Origin: Ilyonectria destructans | Lineage: Eukaryota; Ascomycota; Sordariomycetes; Hypocreales; Nectriaceae | Reading direction: 5' to 3' | DNA length: 64,000 nt | Assembly: GCA_020740775.1 (NCBI GenBank) | Contig: JAHEWK010000008.1 | Location: forward strand, 2,232,001 to 2,296,000 | In this document: positions 34,426 through 45,794 of the stretch, in pieces | How positions within the stretch are numbered: the first letter of the stretch is position 1 | Layout: each line of letters opens with the position of its first letter | Notes under the pieces: model-generated | The model's input: only the letters and a program-made list of their open reading frames with translations | Told to the model about the DNA's origin: nothing | Databases searched by the model: none | Made by a program: the position numbers and the translations under genes

Positions 34426-35245
34426 TTAAATACCTGCGATGAATGTTAGTCAATCTCATCAATGACGCCTCATGCTGCGAATCAACACTCACCAAGAGCC
34501 TTCGCAAGGGCGACTCCCACGCCGTGTGCAGATCCAGGGTTCTGGCCGGAGATGATCAGTCCATCGACAACGACCTTCTCTCCCCAGGCCTCGGCAGCCT
34601 TGACGTAGTTGCCTCCCACGCGCTTGATCTCGTCCTCGAGCAGGACGGGCATGTTCTTGGTCATGTCGACGGCGTCCTCCTCGGCGTTGCTGAAGCCGGT
34701 GACTTCGCGGCCCTTGAGGAGGGGCTGGCCGCCGTTGACGGTGACGTTAACGAACACGATGGGGCCGTGGCACACGGCGGAGACGGGCTTGCCGGCCTCG
34801 TAGAACTCCTGGATGATCTTGAGCGAGGTCTCGTCGTTGACGAGGTCGAACATGGGGCCGTGGCCGCCGGGGTAGAAGACGGCGTCGAACTCGGAGGCCT
34901 TTCCGAGGAACTCGCTGAGGGGCCGCGTCTCCTCCCAAAGCTTCTGCTTGCTGTTGAGGAACTTGACGGATGCCGGGTCGCTCTCGAACATCTTGACGGA
35001 GACTTGGTCGAGGGGCGCGACTCCTCCGGCGGGAGAAGCCATTACGATTTCGACGTCGTTCTTCTCGTCATCGCCGACGAGGGCGTAGTAAGGGTGGGCG
35101 AGCTCGGGCTGTAGTGGCGGATGTTTAGCTGGGGAGCTGGGCAGGGCAATTGGGTGAGGATACTAACCAGGTACCATCCGGTGGGTTCGCCATTGTTCAT
35201 CTTGTCACGGCTGGTGAGGACGACGAGGATCTTCTTGACGGCCAT
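34426..35245 (-). CDS. DJ-1/PfpI family (Hsp31/glyoxalase III-like)
   Basis: ATG at 35245 (MAVKKILVVLTSRD). One intron lies at about 35167-35112, and a second at 34492-34434 with a perfect CTAAC branch, which replaces the read-through end by a short terminus ending Gly-Ile with TAA at 34426-34428. Motifs: PGGHGPM, and AVCHGP with the nucleophile-elbow Cys; GREVTGFSNAEE and PVLLEDE follow. This matches the Hsp31-type branch, about 230-240 aa, known for glutathione-independent glyoxalase and chaperone activity. The leader contains GGTGTT-type runs. The exact 3' end rests on the second intron being used. Confidence 0.85.
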
Positions 35246-36303
35246 TTTGTCGAATGGATTGAACTGAAGGTTGGTTGGTTGGTGGTGTTGGTGGCGTTGT
35301 TGGTGTTGGTGGGGTGGGATGGTAAAAGCCTTTGTATGTTGGTGTGAGCGGGGGAGGGGTTGAAGGATGTCACCACAAGACGGATATGACGACAGGTCGT
35401 ATTTATATACGACCTTGTTTACAGCCCCTGCATCAGTCCTCAATGCATGTAGAAAGCTTCTGCTCGAGCTAGCGATTACCAAGCCAATGCCCTACCTCGG
35501 TGTTGTGTGGTTGTGTGTGTCGTTGCTTGACGTCAGACGGTCAGAGCAACTCCAATGCACGGCCCGGAGCCGTCCATTCTCGGCATCTAGCCCGATAGCG
35601 CCGGCTCGTCGGCGCCCTCACACTGCCAACTGCCAGCAAGGGCACGACGGCCGAGGCTGAAGGGCGGGGCCGTGGGAATTGTCGACCGTCTTTTTCGGAC
35701 TCGGGTAAGCAAGGTGCATTAGCTCCCTCGTCTTTGTTCGTTATCGCCGCCAGAGCTTTTATCGCCGCAGGAGCTTTCATCACCAGAAGCCCGTAGAGCG
35801 GATTCCAGGCTGATCAGCTTACCAACTCGCAATTCAAGTTCCATTCGTGGCGGTTGCACAGACTTTTGACCGTCGATACTTGGCACAACTGTCTGCCATG
35901 CTCCCGGCCCAACTGACAAATCCGCAGTGAAGTTGGTCCGAATGGGAGTGTTGTTTCTACGGGGACAGTATTTACGGCGTCTATGCCGCACAGAGAGCTA
36001 TCCAACTACCAATATTCAAGTCGATATTGTACTACGGAGAACATAGCTAGCTCAACTTGGGTGCATTCCGTAGAATGCTTGGCGATGGAATGGAAGCTCC
36101 AACTTCTGGTCTAGCGGGGAAATCCAATCACGGGGTCCACTTTGAAGCTCCACATGACTTCATCGCAAGACAACGACAACCTCCCTCAACACCACAACTC
36201 ACTCGCGCATCCTTGCCCAGCGCACACAATGTCCCCGTAGAGATCCCCTCTCTTATTACCTCGTATCATACCTAGGCACCCCTGCCACCACCTCGTCGTC
36301 ATC
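35246..36303. other. Divergent intergenic region
   Basis: Lies between two genes transcribed outward (35245 - and 36304 +), so it should hold both promoters. No coding stretch is convincing; short frames here are shadows or chance. No repeat was noticed. Confidence 0.5.
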
Positions 36304-37404
36304 ATGGCGCCCATCCACCACTTCTCCCTGCGCGTCCTCCTCATCGTCCCCGTCCTGCTCGCCATCGCCACCATCGTCGCCCTCTTCGTCCACTCCGACG
36401 TCAACGCGGCTCTGCTCTGGTCCCAGTGCCACTCGCACGCAGCCCTGCCGCTGCTCAGCCGCATCCCTCTCCTAGGCACGCCGCTGTGCTACCTGGTCAG
36501 CTTCTTCCATGCTGCCCTCGACTCGCTGCGCAGCGTCGCCATCATGGCCGCCGTCCTCGCTTTTGTCGGCGGGCTCCTGACCGTCAGCACCGTCGAGGCT
36601 GCCCGCGTCTGCAACGCCCCGCACGTCCTCGTCGCCTATCCCACCGGGCCCTGGCTCGTCTTTAACCTGCTCGGCGGTGCTGTCGTGTGGGAGCTTGTCA
36701 TTATCCCGGCCTTCTTCCATTCCACCAAGGCCCTCTTTGCCGCGAGGAAAAGACGCCAGGATGCCAACGAGGACCAAGAGGCCGCTTCCGAGACGGAGGA
36801 TCAGAGTAGCCACCTCCCAGACACCGACGTCGTTGCCATTCCCGTCAGCGTGGCCCTGGGCTACTTCCTCCCCTCTATCCTGATGCTCGTCCTCAACTCT
36901 CCCGTCTCCATTGGAATCTGGCTCTTCTTCCCAGTCTACGTCTCCCTCATCCGCCAAGCCGTCCGCAAGATGGTCACAGCCGTGAAGAAGGTCAACCCCA
37001 CCCTCATCCATCTCGAGTCAAACCGGCGCTCGCTCGCCATCGTCTACGCTCTCCCCATTGTCCTGTCCATCGCGGCCCATGTCTTTATCCTCTGGAATCT
37101 AACCCAGTCCGATGATCGCAAGAAGGTGACCAAATCCACCCTCACATTCATTGAGGTTGATGTTCAGTTCATATTCTGGACTGTTCTATACTGGATGCTC
37201 GTCGAGGTTGGTTGGAGGGTCCCCTTGGCCACGGTCGCCTGGTCAGTCTTCGTTGGTCCTGGAGCGGGAACTTGTCTGGGATGGGTCTACCGCGAGAAGC
37301 TCATTCATGATGGCCGTAGCCTTGACGGACACGAGGAACCCGAACATGGAAACGACGAACAAACCGGCCGGCCGGCAGACGAGGAGACGCCCCTGCTACA
37401 ATAA
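36304..37404 (+). CDS. Multispanning membrane protein, function unknown
   Basis: Intron-free frame of 366 aa with about seven or eight hydrophobic segments: near residues 9-28, 73-95, 117-138, 180-200, 203-222, 248-268, 288-308 and 312-332. A charged loop of about 35 residues (140-176, Glu/Asp/Arg rich) separates the third and fourth. The C-terminus ends in EETPLLQ, an acidic dileucine-type sorting signal that in fungi often directs proteins to the vacuole or endosome. No transporter signature is recognised. The ATG at 36304 follows a CACC-rich leader; a TATA-like element is not evident. Confidence 0.75.
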   Translation: MAPIHHFSLRVLLIVPVLLAIATIVALFVHSDVNAALLWSQCHSHAALPLLSRIPLLGTPLCYLVSFFHAALDSLRSVAIMAAVLAFVGGLLTVSTVEAARVCNAPHVLVAYPTGPWLVFNLLGGAVVWELVIIPAFFHSTKALFAARKRRQDANEDQEAASETEDQSSHLPDTDVVAIPVSVALGYFLPSILMLVLNSPVSIGIWLFFPVYVSLIRQAVRKMVTAVKKVNPTLIHLESNRRSLAIVYALPIVLSIAAHVFILWNLTQSDDRKKVTKSTLTFIEVDVQFIFWTVLYWMLVEVGWRVPLATVAWSVFVGPGAGTCLGWVYREKLIHDGRSLDGHEEPEHGNDEQTGRPADEETPLLQ

Positions 37405-37610
37405 TGATTGAACCGTCTCTTAGACATGAAGATGAGCGCTTTTAGATACCCAGACATAATCGTAATTTACCATGACACGTCCATAGCAATACAAGATCGT
37501 TCATAATACGGGTGTTTTCTCCTTGGGCCCACCGCCGTCATGCTTTGTACAGAATCCAGAGGCCTCATCCCTAAATGGTACAGTTATATGATACAGATTA
37601 GTTTGCCCCC

Positions 37611-38527
37611 CTATGCCCGCACCTTGCCCAGTATCCGCTCCCGGATGACCTGCGCCGCCACCACGGATCCATGCTGCAGGGTGATGGCGCCAAGAATCGC
37701 CAGGATAGCGCTGTTGAGCACAACTTCGACACCGGAGGCCTTTAGTTTTCGTACCTATTCGCCTGTTAGCACCGACATCTCAATCAAACCGGCCGTAATT
37801 CGCCATCTAGTGACAATAACCAGCGCTTGAGAATTCGTCCACGTACCAATCGAGGCTTCCACCGCACAACATCAATCAAGCCCACTTCAATAGCAAGATC
37901 GTACAGCTTCTCTTTGCCGACGATGTCCCTCGGCCCCTCCACGGTCAGGTTGTCTATCGAATCCAGCTGCGGGTGTGTGAACGGTTGTCGGTTGAACTCA
38001 TCCGCCACTTTCGCTCCGGTGATGGCGTCCTTGGCCACAATTTGTTTGGTCGTCTCCATGATGAGCGCCATTCGGCCTGCACAAGGTCAGCTCACTATTC
38101 CGTCCCGCCAATTCCTGGCCAAGGCCTCCGCAAAGGGCCGTAACATACCGACGAGCGCCAATCGGTCGTTGAAACCTCTCCTTCCCTGGTCAAAACTCTT
38201 GTGCGTCACAGCTAACCACTTGAGCTCCTCCGGCAAAAGCCTGCTGCCGTTGGGCCCCAGCAGGCGGTCGTACACCTCGTCCAGCTTCTTGGGGTCGTTG
38301 TTGACGGACCAGATCTTGTTGTGGGCGTACTTTGCAAAGTCGAGCTGGACATCGGCCTTCATCTGGGGGGGCGTCTGGGACCACCGGGGCACCGGGGAGG
38401 CGGCGGCGGGCGTGGACTTGAAGGATTCCGGGGTCGCGTCGGAGGCGTAGGCGCGCACGCAGGGCATGAGGGCGCGGGCGGCCTGGCGGGAGCGCGCGAG
38501 GCCGGCGCGGCAGGGTTGTAGAGCCAT
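37611..38527 (-). CDS. MRPL3: Mitochondrial ribosomal protein MRPL3 (mL44)
   Basis: ATG at 38527, stop TAG at 37611. Two introns: one with donor after NDRLALVG near 38145 and acceptor near 38077, one between RWKPRL and VRKLKASG (about 37846-37756, CTAAC branch). The first ~30 residues are Arg/Ala rich with few acids, as expected for a mitochondrial presequence. The body shows the RNase III-like fold of this large-subunit protein: LPEELKWLAVTHKSFDQG, then GFNDRLALVGRMAL, and late GAITLQHGSVVAAQVIRERI. The catalytic acidic residues of true RNase III are not evident, as usual for mL44. Role: structural part of the mitoribosome near the exit tunnel. Confidence 0.88.
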
Positions 38528-39863
38528 GGTTGTAAGGAATTGGCCCGGCTGCGAGCGTTGAGGCGGTTCGGTCGGTGGATGGAGACGTCTTCGGGATTGC
38601 TGCAAAGCTGCGGTCGCGAACATTTTCTCGATGTCACGTGGCCAGACCGCTGGGTTCCGCCGCCGCGGCCCCACTTCCGGGCTTGACATCTCCGTCTCAA
38701 TACTCCAGCACTTAGACCCAAACTTAAACCCCAATCGAAGGACAAAATTGTACATGGTTAATACCCATTCAGTAAATTTGCGGCATTGGGTCTTTTACTT
38801 AAATCTAGCTGCGTTTCATTAAACATTTGTCAGAGGAGAATAGCCTGCAAACTAACCAATTACATTACGCACTCACCAAGATGAGTTGGTCCGGCCGTTC
38901 TGATTTCATCTACTCGACTACTCCTATCACACTTAGCTGCGCCTCAGACTGGAAAAACAACAATCATTCTGCCAATACGATAATCACGCACGCTCATAAC
39001 ACCATGTCCGCAGAGGAACAATTTCAGGCGAACCTAGAGCGCAGGAGAGAACGGATTCGACAACGTGCCGAGGCGGACCGGCGAAAGCGGAAGCAGACCG
39101 GCGACGCCCACTCCGCGGAGCGCACGTGAGCCCTGGAGCACTTGACGCAAACATCTATGCAGAGAATTGAGCTACCTTTATTAGGCGAAGAATGGAAGCC
39201 ACAAAGGGTCACGACCTCATTCAATGGGCCTTGTCCAGGGTTATGTTAATCGTCGTGAGTGGCGTGCTGAGCTTCTTGGACAACCTGTGTACCCGCCTGA
39301 TGCTACGGCTTTCTCACGCTCCTTTAAAAGTTGCGAGGATAAGGTCGGCGACTTTTTTTACTTTCAATTCCGCGCCTGCGATACCCGGGACTTCGTTTAC
39401 ATGTCGCCGGAGCTACTTGTTAGAATACCATTACTTTCTACCCACACATCCTTGCTCAGATCTTAGTTGTTAACCGATTATCATCAACTTTTCGGTTGAT
39501 CAGCATCAAGATCAACTACAAATCGAAGCAGTTAAAGGTGAAATGGTATCAAAATGAGTGGATAGATTGTCAATACTCGTTAAAGACCAAATCCTTCATA
39601 CCATGTCATGCTCCCCGACTACTCTCATTGATGAGGTACAGGGTAGAGCGGCTGTCACTGAATCAAGGTACCATTCGGCAGGGCTTAGAGCAGGGATAGC
39701 TCCCCACTGTAGCTTACCCCTGCCCGACTGACAGTGATGGCTCAGCCACTAACGCACGCTGCAATGGTCGCTGTGGAGCTCCCCAGCGACCATTGCAGCG
39801 AACGACCCCCTTCGTCTGCATTTCCAAATGCGACCTGGATTTGGGCCATCATCAACATCCAAG
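38528..39863. other. Intergenic with a possible small gene
   Basis: Divergent space between MRPL3 (-) and RTT109 (+). A short frame from ATG 39004 to 39129 (MSAEEQFQANLERRRER, then a basic KRKQTG tail) looks like a coiled, charged peptide and ends at a possible GTGAGC donor. A frame at 39224-39466 is also somewhat protein-like. I could not splice them convincingly and recognise neither. An inverted repeat sits at 39757-39800. Confidence 0.3.
39757..39800. repeat. Perfect 17-bp inverted repeat, RTT109 upstream
   Basis: Arms 39757-39773 and 39784-39800 are exact reverse complements (CGCTGCAATGGTCGCTG type) around a 10-base loop that itself contains GGAGCTCC. It lies 64 bases before the chosen RTT109 ATG, so it could form a hairpin in the promoter or 5' leader, or be a small foldback insertion. 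Confidence 0.85.
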
Positions 39864-41564
39864 ATGCCCTCACAACACCACGGTGATAGCGGCCTCCGCA
39901 ACAGGCTGGCCGCAGTGCTCCCAAAGGACCACCACTTCGGGATATACCACATTTCAACGCCACCCACAAAGTCCGATCCGCTGTACTCGCCCCCGCCCAG
40001 CGAACGCCCCGAGCGAACCTACTGCGAGCACCACTTCCTCGCCGTCTCCATTGACGCCCCCAATGCCTCCCCGACGTCGACCGAGACGGACCTTACGACG
40101 GAGAAGAGCCTGAAGAAGCAGGTTCTGGTGCTGGGCGTCGAGGTCTTCATCTACACAACCGCCCGCTCGACCACGCTCTTCGTCTCCAAGGCCGACTCGA
40201 CCGGATACTTGAACCTCCTCGACCTCCCCAAGGGCACCGCGAGCCCCATCCGAGAGATATGCGCTACATTTGTAGGATACTTGGTAGAGAAGCGGAAGCG
40301 GAAGGATGTGCAATTCATCGTCAGCCTGTTCGCTCGAGCCCAGGACCAGTACCTGTTCCCCGGGAGCGTCGACTACAGCGGGAAGCATGTCCTGGACGAC
40401 CGAGGCCTCATTAAATGGTGGTGCCGCGTGTTGGATCCGCTCTTGGGTCCTGCTCCTATTGGAACTGCGGCGCCCTGGAAGAGTTCCAAAGCCTACCTCG
40501 TCGTCCCCGGTCTCGAGACATATGAAACCAAGGCGCTGATCGCCCGAAATGCGGGTGCCTCTTCCTGGTCCCTTACACACCCCCTGGAGCGCATCTCCCA
40601 CTACTATCGCGAATTTGACTGGGTCCCGCCCCGGTGCCTGATCCCTCACTTTCCCGACGACCCCAAGTCTCGTTTCCGAGACGAATTGGACGAGGAGGCT
40701 GCCAGTTCAGGGGCCATGAAGACGACTGGCAGCTGGAAGAGCGTTAAGACACTGGACACCTTTTGGGAAATGATGGCATACAGGCAGGAGTGTTCTAGTG
40801 GCCGCATGACGGGCTTCATCTGGGTCGTTTTCGATGACGTGGAGGAAGCCCCCGCTACAGCGCCGGCGTCAGCAGCCCCAACCCAGCCTACAGCCACACC
40901 AGAAACGCCTAAGAAGCAACGCATGGTGGCATGCGTGACACCCAACACCACGCCGCGCAAGCTGTTCCCGTCGAGGGCAGACCTCTTGAAGATAGACCAG
41001 GACAAGGCGAGGGAGAAGAGGACACCGAAGAAGAAGACCCTCAAGGGCCTAATCGTTCCCCGGAATCCTCGCATCAAGAAAGAGCAGCGCAATTATCTGC
41101 TGGACCGCCCCGCTTCAACAGCATATTACTCTTGGCCTCCCCAGGGCCGTGGCGAGAGGATCGTCGACGAGAACGAATACAAGCGTATCGTCGAACTCTT
41201 ACTGCATCTGGAATTCACAACCCTGAACAAGGCCACGGCTAGTACCCGGCGATGGGTCAGCGAGGTTGGCACCGGCAGCAAATGGGGAGCCGTCGTGACC
41301 GGCACCCGTGAGCTTCCAGCACCCGGCCAGAACGGCGCTGGAACTGTGAGCCAAATCAATAATCTGGCGGGGCTGGTTAAGAGAAAGCGCACCGACTCGG
41401 CGAGCAAGGCGCCAGAGGAGCCGAACAACAAGGTCAACGTCCTCAGCGCTGGCCTGGTCAAACGCAAACCGAAGGAGGAGGAAGCGACCAAGAGCGACGA
41501 ACAAAAGGAGCCAGCAGTCAATGTTCTCTCCACCGGCCTGGTTAGAAAGAAGCCAAAGGCTTAA
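39864..41564 (+). CDS. RTT109: Histone H3K56 acetyltransferase Rtt109
   Basis: Single-exon frame; the ATG at 39864 (MPSQHHGDSGLRNRLAAVLP) is preferred over an upstream start because the fungal family begins with this LxxxLP segment; 566 aa. Diagnostic blocks: LVLGVEVFIYTT, the FVGYLVEKRKRKDVQFIVSL stretch, ARAQDQYLFPGS, GKHVLDDRGLIKWWCRVLDP, and FWEMMAYRQECSSGRMTGF. Rtt109 acetylates newly made H3 on Lys56 (and Lys9) with Asf1 or Vps75 during replication and repair. The C-terminal ~100 residues hold three spaced copies of a GLV(K/R)(R/K)K motif before the stop; these are basic and probably chromatin or importin contacts (inference). Confidence 0.92.
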   Translation: MPSQHHGDSGLRNRLAAVLPKDHHFGIYHISTPPTKSDPLYSPPPSERPERTYCEHHFLAVSIDAPNASPTSTETDLTTEKSLKKQVLVLGVEVFIYTTARSTTLFVSKADSTGYLNLLDLPKGTASPIREICATFVGYLVEKRKRKDVQFIVSLFARAQDQYLFPGSVDYSGKHVLDDRGLIKWWCRVLDPLLGPAPIGTAAPWKSSKAYLVVPGLETYETKALIARNAGASSWSLTHPLERISHYYREFDWVPPRCLIPHFPDDPKSRFRDELDEEAASSGAMKTTGSWKSVKTLDTFWEMMAYRQECSSGRMTGFIWVVFDDVEEAPATAPASAAPTQPTATPETPKKQRMVACVTPNTTPRKLFPSRADLLKIDQDKAREKRTPKKKTLKGLIVPRNPRIKKEQRNYLLDRPASTAYYSWPPQGRGERIVDENEYKRIVELLLHLEFTTLNKATASTRRWVSEVGTGSKWGAVVTGTRELPAPGQNGAGTVSQINNLAGLVKRKRTDSASKAPEEPNNKVNVLSAGLVKRKPKEEEATKSDEQKEPAVNVLSTGLVRKKPKA

Positions 41565-41941
41565 AATTGGGTTATGGATTGTATTACTTGGAGTGTGGCG
41601 TTGGACCTGGACGATGGCAAACCATCAGGCTGGACGGATATCTGTTAGGGATTCTGAGCCGGAGTCGGGAGAATGTATCTGCTGTAACAATAGGAATTAT
41701 TTGGAAATTAAGATGAATTGTAACCAGCAACTTAGCAACTTAGCAACACCACCCATCTATCTCGTAGGTCCGAACAAGGCAAGTGTCGCCGTTGTTGCAC
41801 CCAGTTTATTGGTACCCTAGACCCGATCGATCCCCACACACCGGAGCCCCGGAGCGGGAACTACGAAGACAGTCCCGCAAGGCTATTAGACTGGAGTTTA
41901 TGGTGATCTCTTAACCCCTGACATATTCCCGACCATTCCTA

Positions 41942-42857
41942 TCAAACATATCGTCGTTGATCATACGAGGGCCTATCATTCCCATCCCTCTTCCACACGA
42001 GGAACCTAAAACACAACCCCAGCACGGCGATCAAGAGCGTGCATATCGGAACGACAATGGCAATGATTTCCCTGAATCCTAGGTCCGATGGCGAGGATTC
42101 CTGGTTTGCCGGGTTAGCTGCCGTGGTTGTTGGCTGGGAGTCTGTGGACGAGATGGTGCCGCCTGGATCTGCGAACACGGTTTCTGTCGACGGAGGCGGT
42201 GCTACCGTGGGACTCGGGAAGATGGTGTTTTCTGTCACGACGCCGTAGTTGTCGACCATCAAGGGGAGGTAGATCGGCGTCGCGAAGCCGGTGTATGTCA
42301 ACCCAACGCTGTATATGTTGGAGGCGCCAGTTTTCCCGCACGCAAAGTTGAAGTATGGGTTGCCGCCGAAATTCCAGGACATCGTGATGCAGCGGGGATA
42401 CAACTCGCTGCTGCTGTTCGCTCGAAGGTGCGTGCTTAGCTGCGGGACTAGTTATCGCAGAACGGGAACCTTGCGGCTGTATAACTCACCATTTCAAAGT
42501 ACTTTTGTCGTCCCAGCAGGACACGTCGCATAGAGAGAGGTTCGTTGACTCGACACAAGCCGTCGTGTAGGCCACCTCGACCGCGTCGGATGCACACACC
42601 TGTAGCGAGCGCTGCGAATTGAAGAAACAGGTCGAGTAGCCGGAGCAAGTGTGCCAATACTCTGGACAACAGTGAGCAACTGAAAAATACTCGAGCGAGA
42701 CAGCGCCAGGGCCTCGCCTACCCTGTGTCCCCCATATCCATCCACAGAGCCCTTCGTTTATTGTCAACTGGTCTCGGCGCCCGAGGACTGCGCTGGCGGA
42801 GGGCAGGGTTGGCGGGGACGTGATGAGGGCATTGTGCGTGCTGAGAGTCGCGGCCAT
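41942..42857 (-). CDS. Cys-rich single-pass membrane protein
   Basis: ATG at 42857; two short introns (one ending TTGTCCAG near 42661, one from GTGAGT near 42490 to a CTAAG acceptor) give a continuous frame to a TGA at 41942. A Cys-containing ectodomain with the pattern LCGWI...C...TC...VCASDAVEVAYTTACV, known from many fungal surface proteins, is followed by about 100 residues, then a Ser/Thr/Pro stalk, then one hydrophobic segment (IIAIVVPICTLLIAVLGLCF) and a basic tail. No clear signal peptide is seen, so either the true start is different or the transmembrane segment acts as the signal. Function unknown; surface sensor-like by architecture. Confidence 0.65.
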
Positions 42858-43736
42858 TGTCGAGCCTGGTCTTGGTTGCTCGCGGGCGTGGTGTGTGTTG
42901 CCAACTGAGACTCTGAGGGTTGTTGGTGATGGTGTAAGCCCAGAAAGACAAAGTCAAGTCAAGCTTGCCATTGACGAGACGGTCGCGAGAGGAGCCTGGA
43001 CAAGGCAGAAAAAGCCCATTGCCTTGTCGCCAAAAGAAAACCACCCCTCTTGTTATCACTTCTCCCCAGCCCTGCCCAAGTGAGGCTGACTGGGCGATGG
43101 CCACCTAGTCTGCGACGCCACCCAGGCTTATACCAAGCTGGTTCGGTCGGGGTTAGTGTAGCTGCATGGCAATATGCATATTCAACAGAGGAAAGAAGCC
43201 AGTGCTGATGATTGGCTGAGTATGAGGAAGCCAACAGGTTGGATCGAGGCGTTATTATTGGGCGTGTGCTAGAGGTGAAGCTTGGTCTGGTGGCGACTGA
43301 GAGCTGAGCCTGAGTCCCCATCCTGGACGTGGCTAATCGTTAGTCTGTCGTTAATAAATAAGGCTGTGGAAGCAGTACCGAGTGCCTGGGGAATCGTGGC
43401 GTAGTTGCCGATTGTCAGGATGGGCTCATCGTAAAAAGGACTTGTGGGAATAAGTCCAAAGGAATTGTCCTTGCTGTATTCCTAACCGTCAGTTGTAAGT
43501 GCGCTCTCAATAATTCTCAGGTAGAACGACATGCTCATTAAAGCGCCACTGGATCCTTGTGACCAAAAAAGGAAGGGAATACCATCGAATCGTCGTTAAT
43601 CATGTGTGTATTTTTGGTTTCTTGTTACAATTACCCAAACGCCTCGTCCGACAATGCCCATGCATCTACCCGTCCATGCTCTCACCAACCCATGTTTCAT
43701 TCCTGTCATGTCATCAAAAAGATCGTTGTGGCCTCT
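42858..43736. other. Intergenic, no gene seen
   Basis: Contains the promoter side of the 42857-start gene (-) and the 3' side of the dehydrogenase (-). Short frames only; no repeat or RNA gene noticed. Confidence 0.5.
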
Positions 43737-44967
43737 CTACCGCTTGAGGTAGTGCATGTTGACCGGTGAGATGGCATCACCGCCGCTCAACACAGCCATG
43801 ATGTTCCGCATGCTCAGCTCCTCAAAGCCCTCGTGCGTCTCAACAGTGCCGCCGGCGTTGTGGCAAGTCAGCATCACGCGACCTTTGCGAGCGAAACCCA
43901 GCAGGCCAGCGTGTACGGCGGGTTCGTTGGCGTGAACGTCGAGGGCAGCCGTTGAGATCTGGCCGTCTTCGAGTGCCTTGGACAGGGCATCTTCGTCGAC
44001 GAGGCTGCCTCGCGCAATGTTGACGAAGCGTGAGCCCTTGCGGAAAAGCTTCAGGGAGTCCTCGTTGATGAGTGCGCCGTCGCCCGCGGGCGTGCACAGG
44101 ATGACACAGTCGGCAACGCTGAGGAGGCTCTCGAGACTGTCATGGGCCTTGGCTTTGAGAGGCTCAGTGATGGAGGCGGGCTTGGGGAAAACGTCGTAAT
44201 ACTGGATGTTCATGCCGAAGCCGTGATAGCATCTGGAGGCAATTTGCTGGCCAATGTTACCGAAACCGATAAAGCCCAGAACCTGACCACGTAGGTTATG
44301 AGCCTGAGCTGTGACGTCACGGTGGCAGGTCTGGAAGTCAGCCTCATCGTTGGACGTGGCGGAGGAGATGCACCATGGGATCTGGCGGAAGGTGGAGATG
44401 ATCATGGCGATGGAGAAGTCGGCCACAGCGTCGGATGCTGCCAGTCCAGAGTTGCAGTAAATAATGCCTTGATGTTGTCAGTCAGTGAATTCTCAATCTT
44501 CACAACTGCATCATTCAGTGCATTGACTCACCTCGTTCGCCTAGTAGCTTCGTGTCCGCCCAGTCAAAGCCAGCGCCTGCACTCGCAAACACCTTGACAC
44601 TCTCCGGTAGCAAGTCTACCAACTCGGCATCCCAGTTGCCCATCTCGCCGCCAGTGCCCCAGAACGGGCGGAAAATGGCCTGGAATTCGCCCCATCTCCC
44701 CTCCTTGAGCGCTTTGATGAACTCTGGCCGCTGACGCTCCTCCGTCGACGGTCGGATGACGTCGCACTGTGCGCTGAAGCGATCATAGGTATCCGGGTTG
44801 TATTTGATTGGGTCACCAATGTGCAAAACACGGGGCTTTAACGACAGCATGGCGAGCTTGGCTGCGGAGAGAGGGGAGCCTGGGTGAGAGAACAGAGGGA
44901 CTGGAGGGGCCGGTGAGGTAGCTCGAGGCGTAGATCCAGGCACAGGCGTGTTGGTGGGTTCGGCCAT
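43737..44967 (-). CDS. D-isomer-specific 2-hydroxyacid dehydrogenase
   Basis: Exon 1 44967-44532, intron 44531-44468, exon 2 44467-43737; about 388 aa. The NAD-binding Rossmann motif GFIGFGNIGQQIA is present, as are the family catalytic residues: Arg in NIARGSLVDE, Glu in ALDVHANEP and His in MLTCHNAGGT. The N-terminal 35 residues are Pro/Ser rich and may be disordered. Such enzymes reduce 2-oxoacids such as glyoxylate, hydroxypyruvate or related acids with NAD(P)H; the true substrate is not visible. It is the last core-type gene before the second accessory block. Confidence 0.9.
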
Positions 44968-45794
44968 CGTAAAAGAATCCGTCAGCAGGGGTTTGGGGGT
45001 TTATAAGTGCAGACGAGAAGAATGCCGGAATATCGGGGGTTGTCAGTCGTCGATTGTCGGTCGACCGTTGCCAGACTCAGTGAGGCGAGGTGAGGTGACA
45101 AGCCCGAGTCTCAAGAGCCGCATCGACAACGGGGGCGGCATGTGCCCGATGGAGCTCTTCCCGCAGCCCAAAACCCGGTGGAGCGATGCTGCGACGACGA
45201 CTCACACGCCCGCCCTCGCGCCCGCGGCCACACCAAAGCCCCCACGGACCGTCGTAGTGGCCTACGAGACGACCATGGACCCCAGTCAAGGCGACAAAAC
45301 CGAGATAAGCGCCGCGACCGACTCCGCTAACGCCGGCTAGGCTACTTGTAGTTGGCCGGGTTCAACGGTCAACGACTACGTATAAACATGGCTGTCAAGA
45401 TGGTCCGAACAGTACTGAGCTGGAACGAGGTAAAGATGAACAACTTGTCTCCCCCAAACTCCAACGTCTTACCACTGGAGGGATGCCAACGAGAATTCCA
45501 GTAGACTGTGAGGAAAATGTGCCTTTGGCTCCGGCGAGATGGTCCGTGCTGCGGGAGCCCTTGGTTGATGCCTGAGGTGAGCTCCCACACTTGTCGCGCG
45601 ACCCTGGGGTGAGCGCTGCATCTCGAACCAACATTCACATTTCAGGAATCAAAACACAGGTACGGTGAACAGGACCAACGCGGCCATGGCGCGTGCTGCC
45701 ACGGATTGGCAGCGCTTCAAATGCAAGCCTGTCCCGTGTGCCGTCGCCATGGCTAACTCTCCCCTCCGCTTATGCTCGACGCACACCTCCAACG
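44968..45794. other. Divergent spacer between core and accessory block
   Basis: No convincing ORF. If the gene at 45795 is a Starship-type captain, the left end of the element should fall here, since captains sit just inside the 5' end reading inward. I looked for a TTAC-type target and flanking repeat but could not confirm one without the other end. Confidence 0.4.

Noticed and set aside
34443..35114. 223-codon plus-strand ORF
   Set aside because: Antisense shadow of the DJ-1/PfpI gene in GC-rich coding sequence.
36472..37011. 179-codon reverse ORF rich in Asp/Glu/Gly
   Set aside because: Antisense shadow of the multispanning membrane protein.
44968..45794. A defined Starship left end (TTAC-type target)
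   Set aside because: A TTAC occurs near 45470, but there is no matching repeat to compare with and the other end is outside the window.
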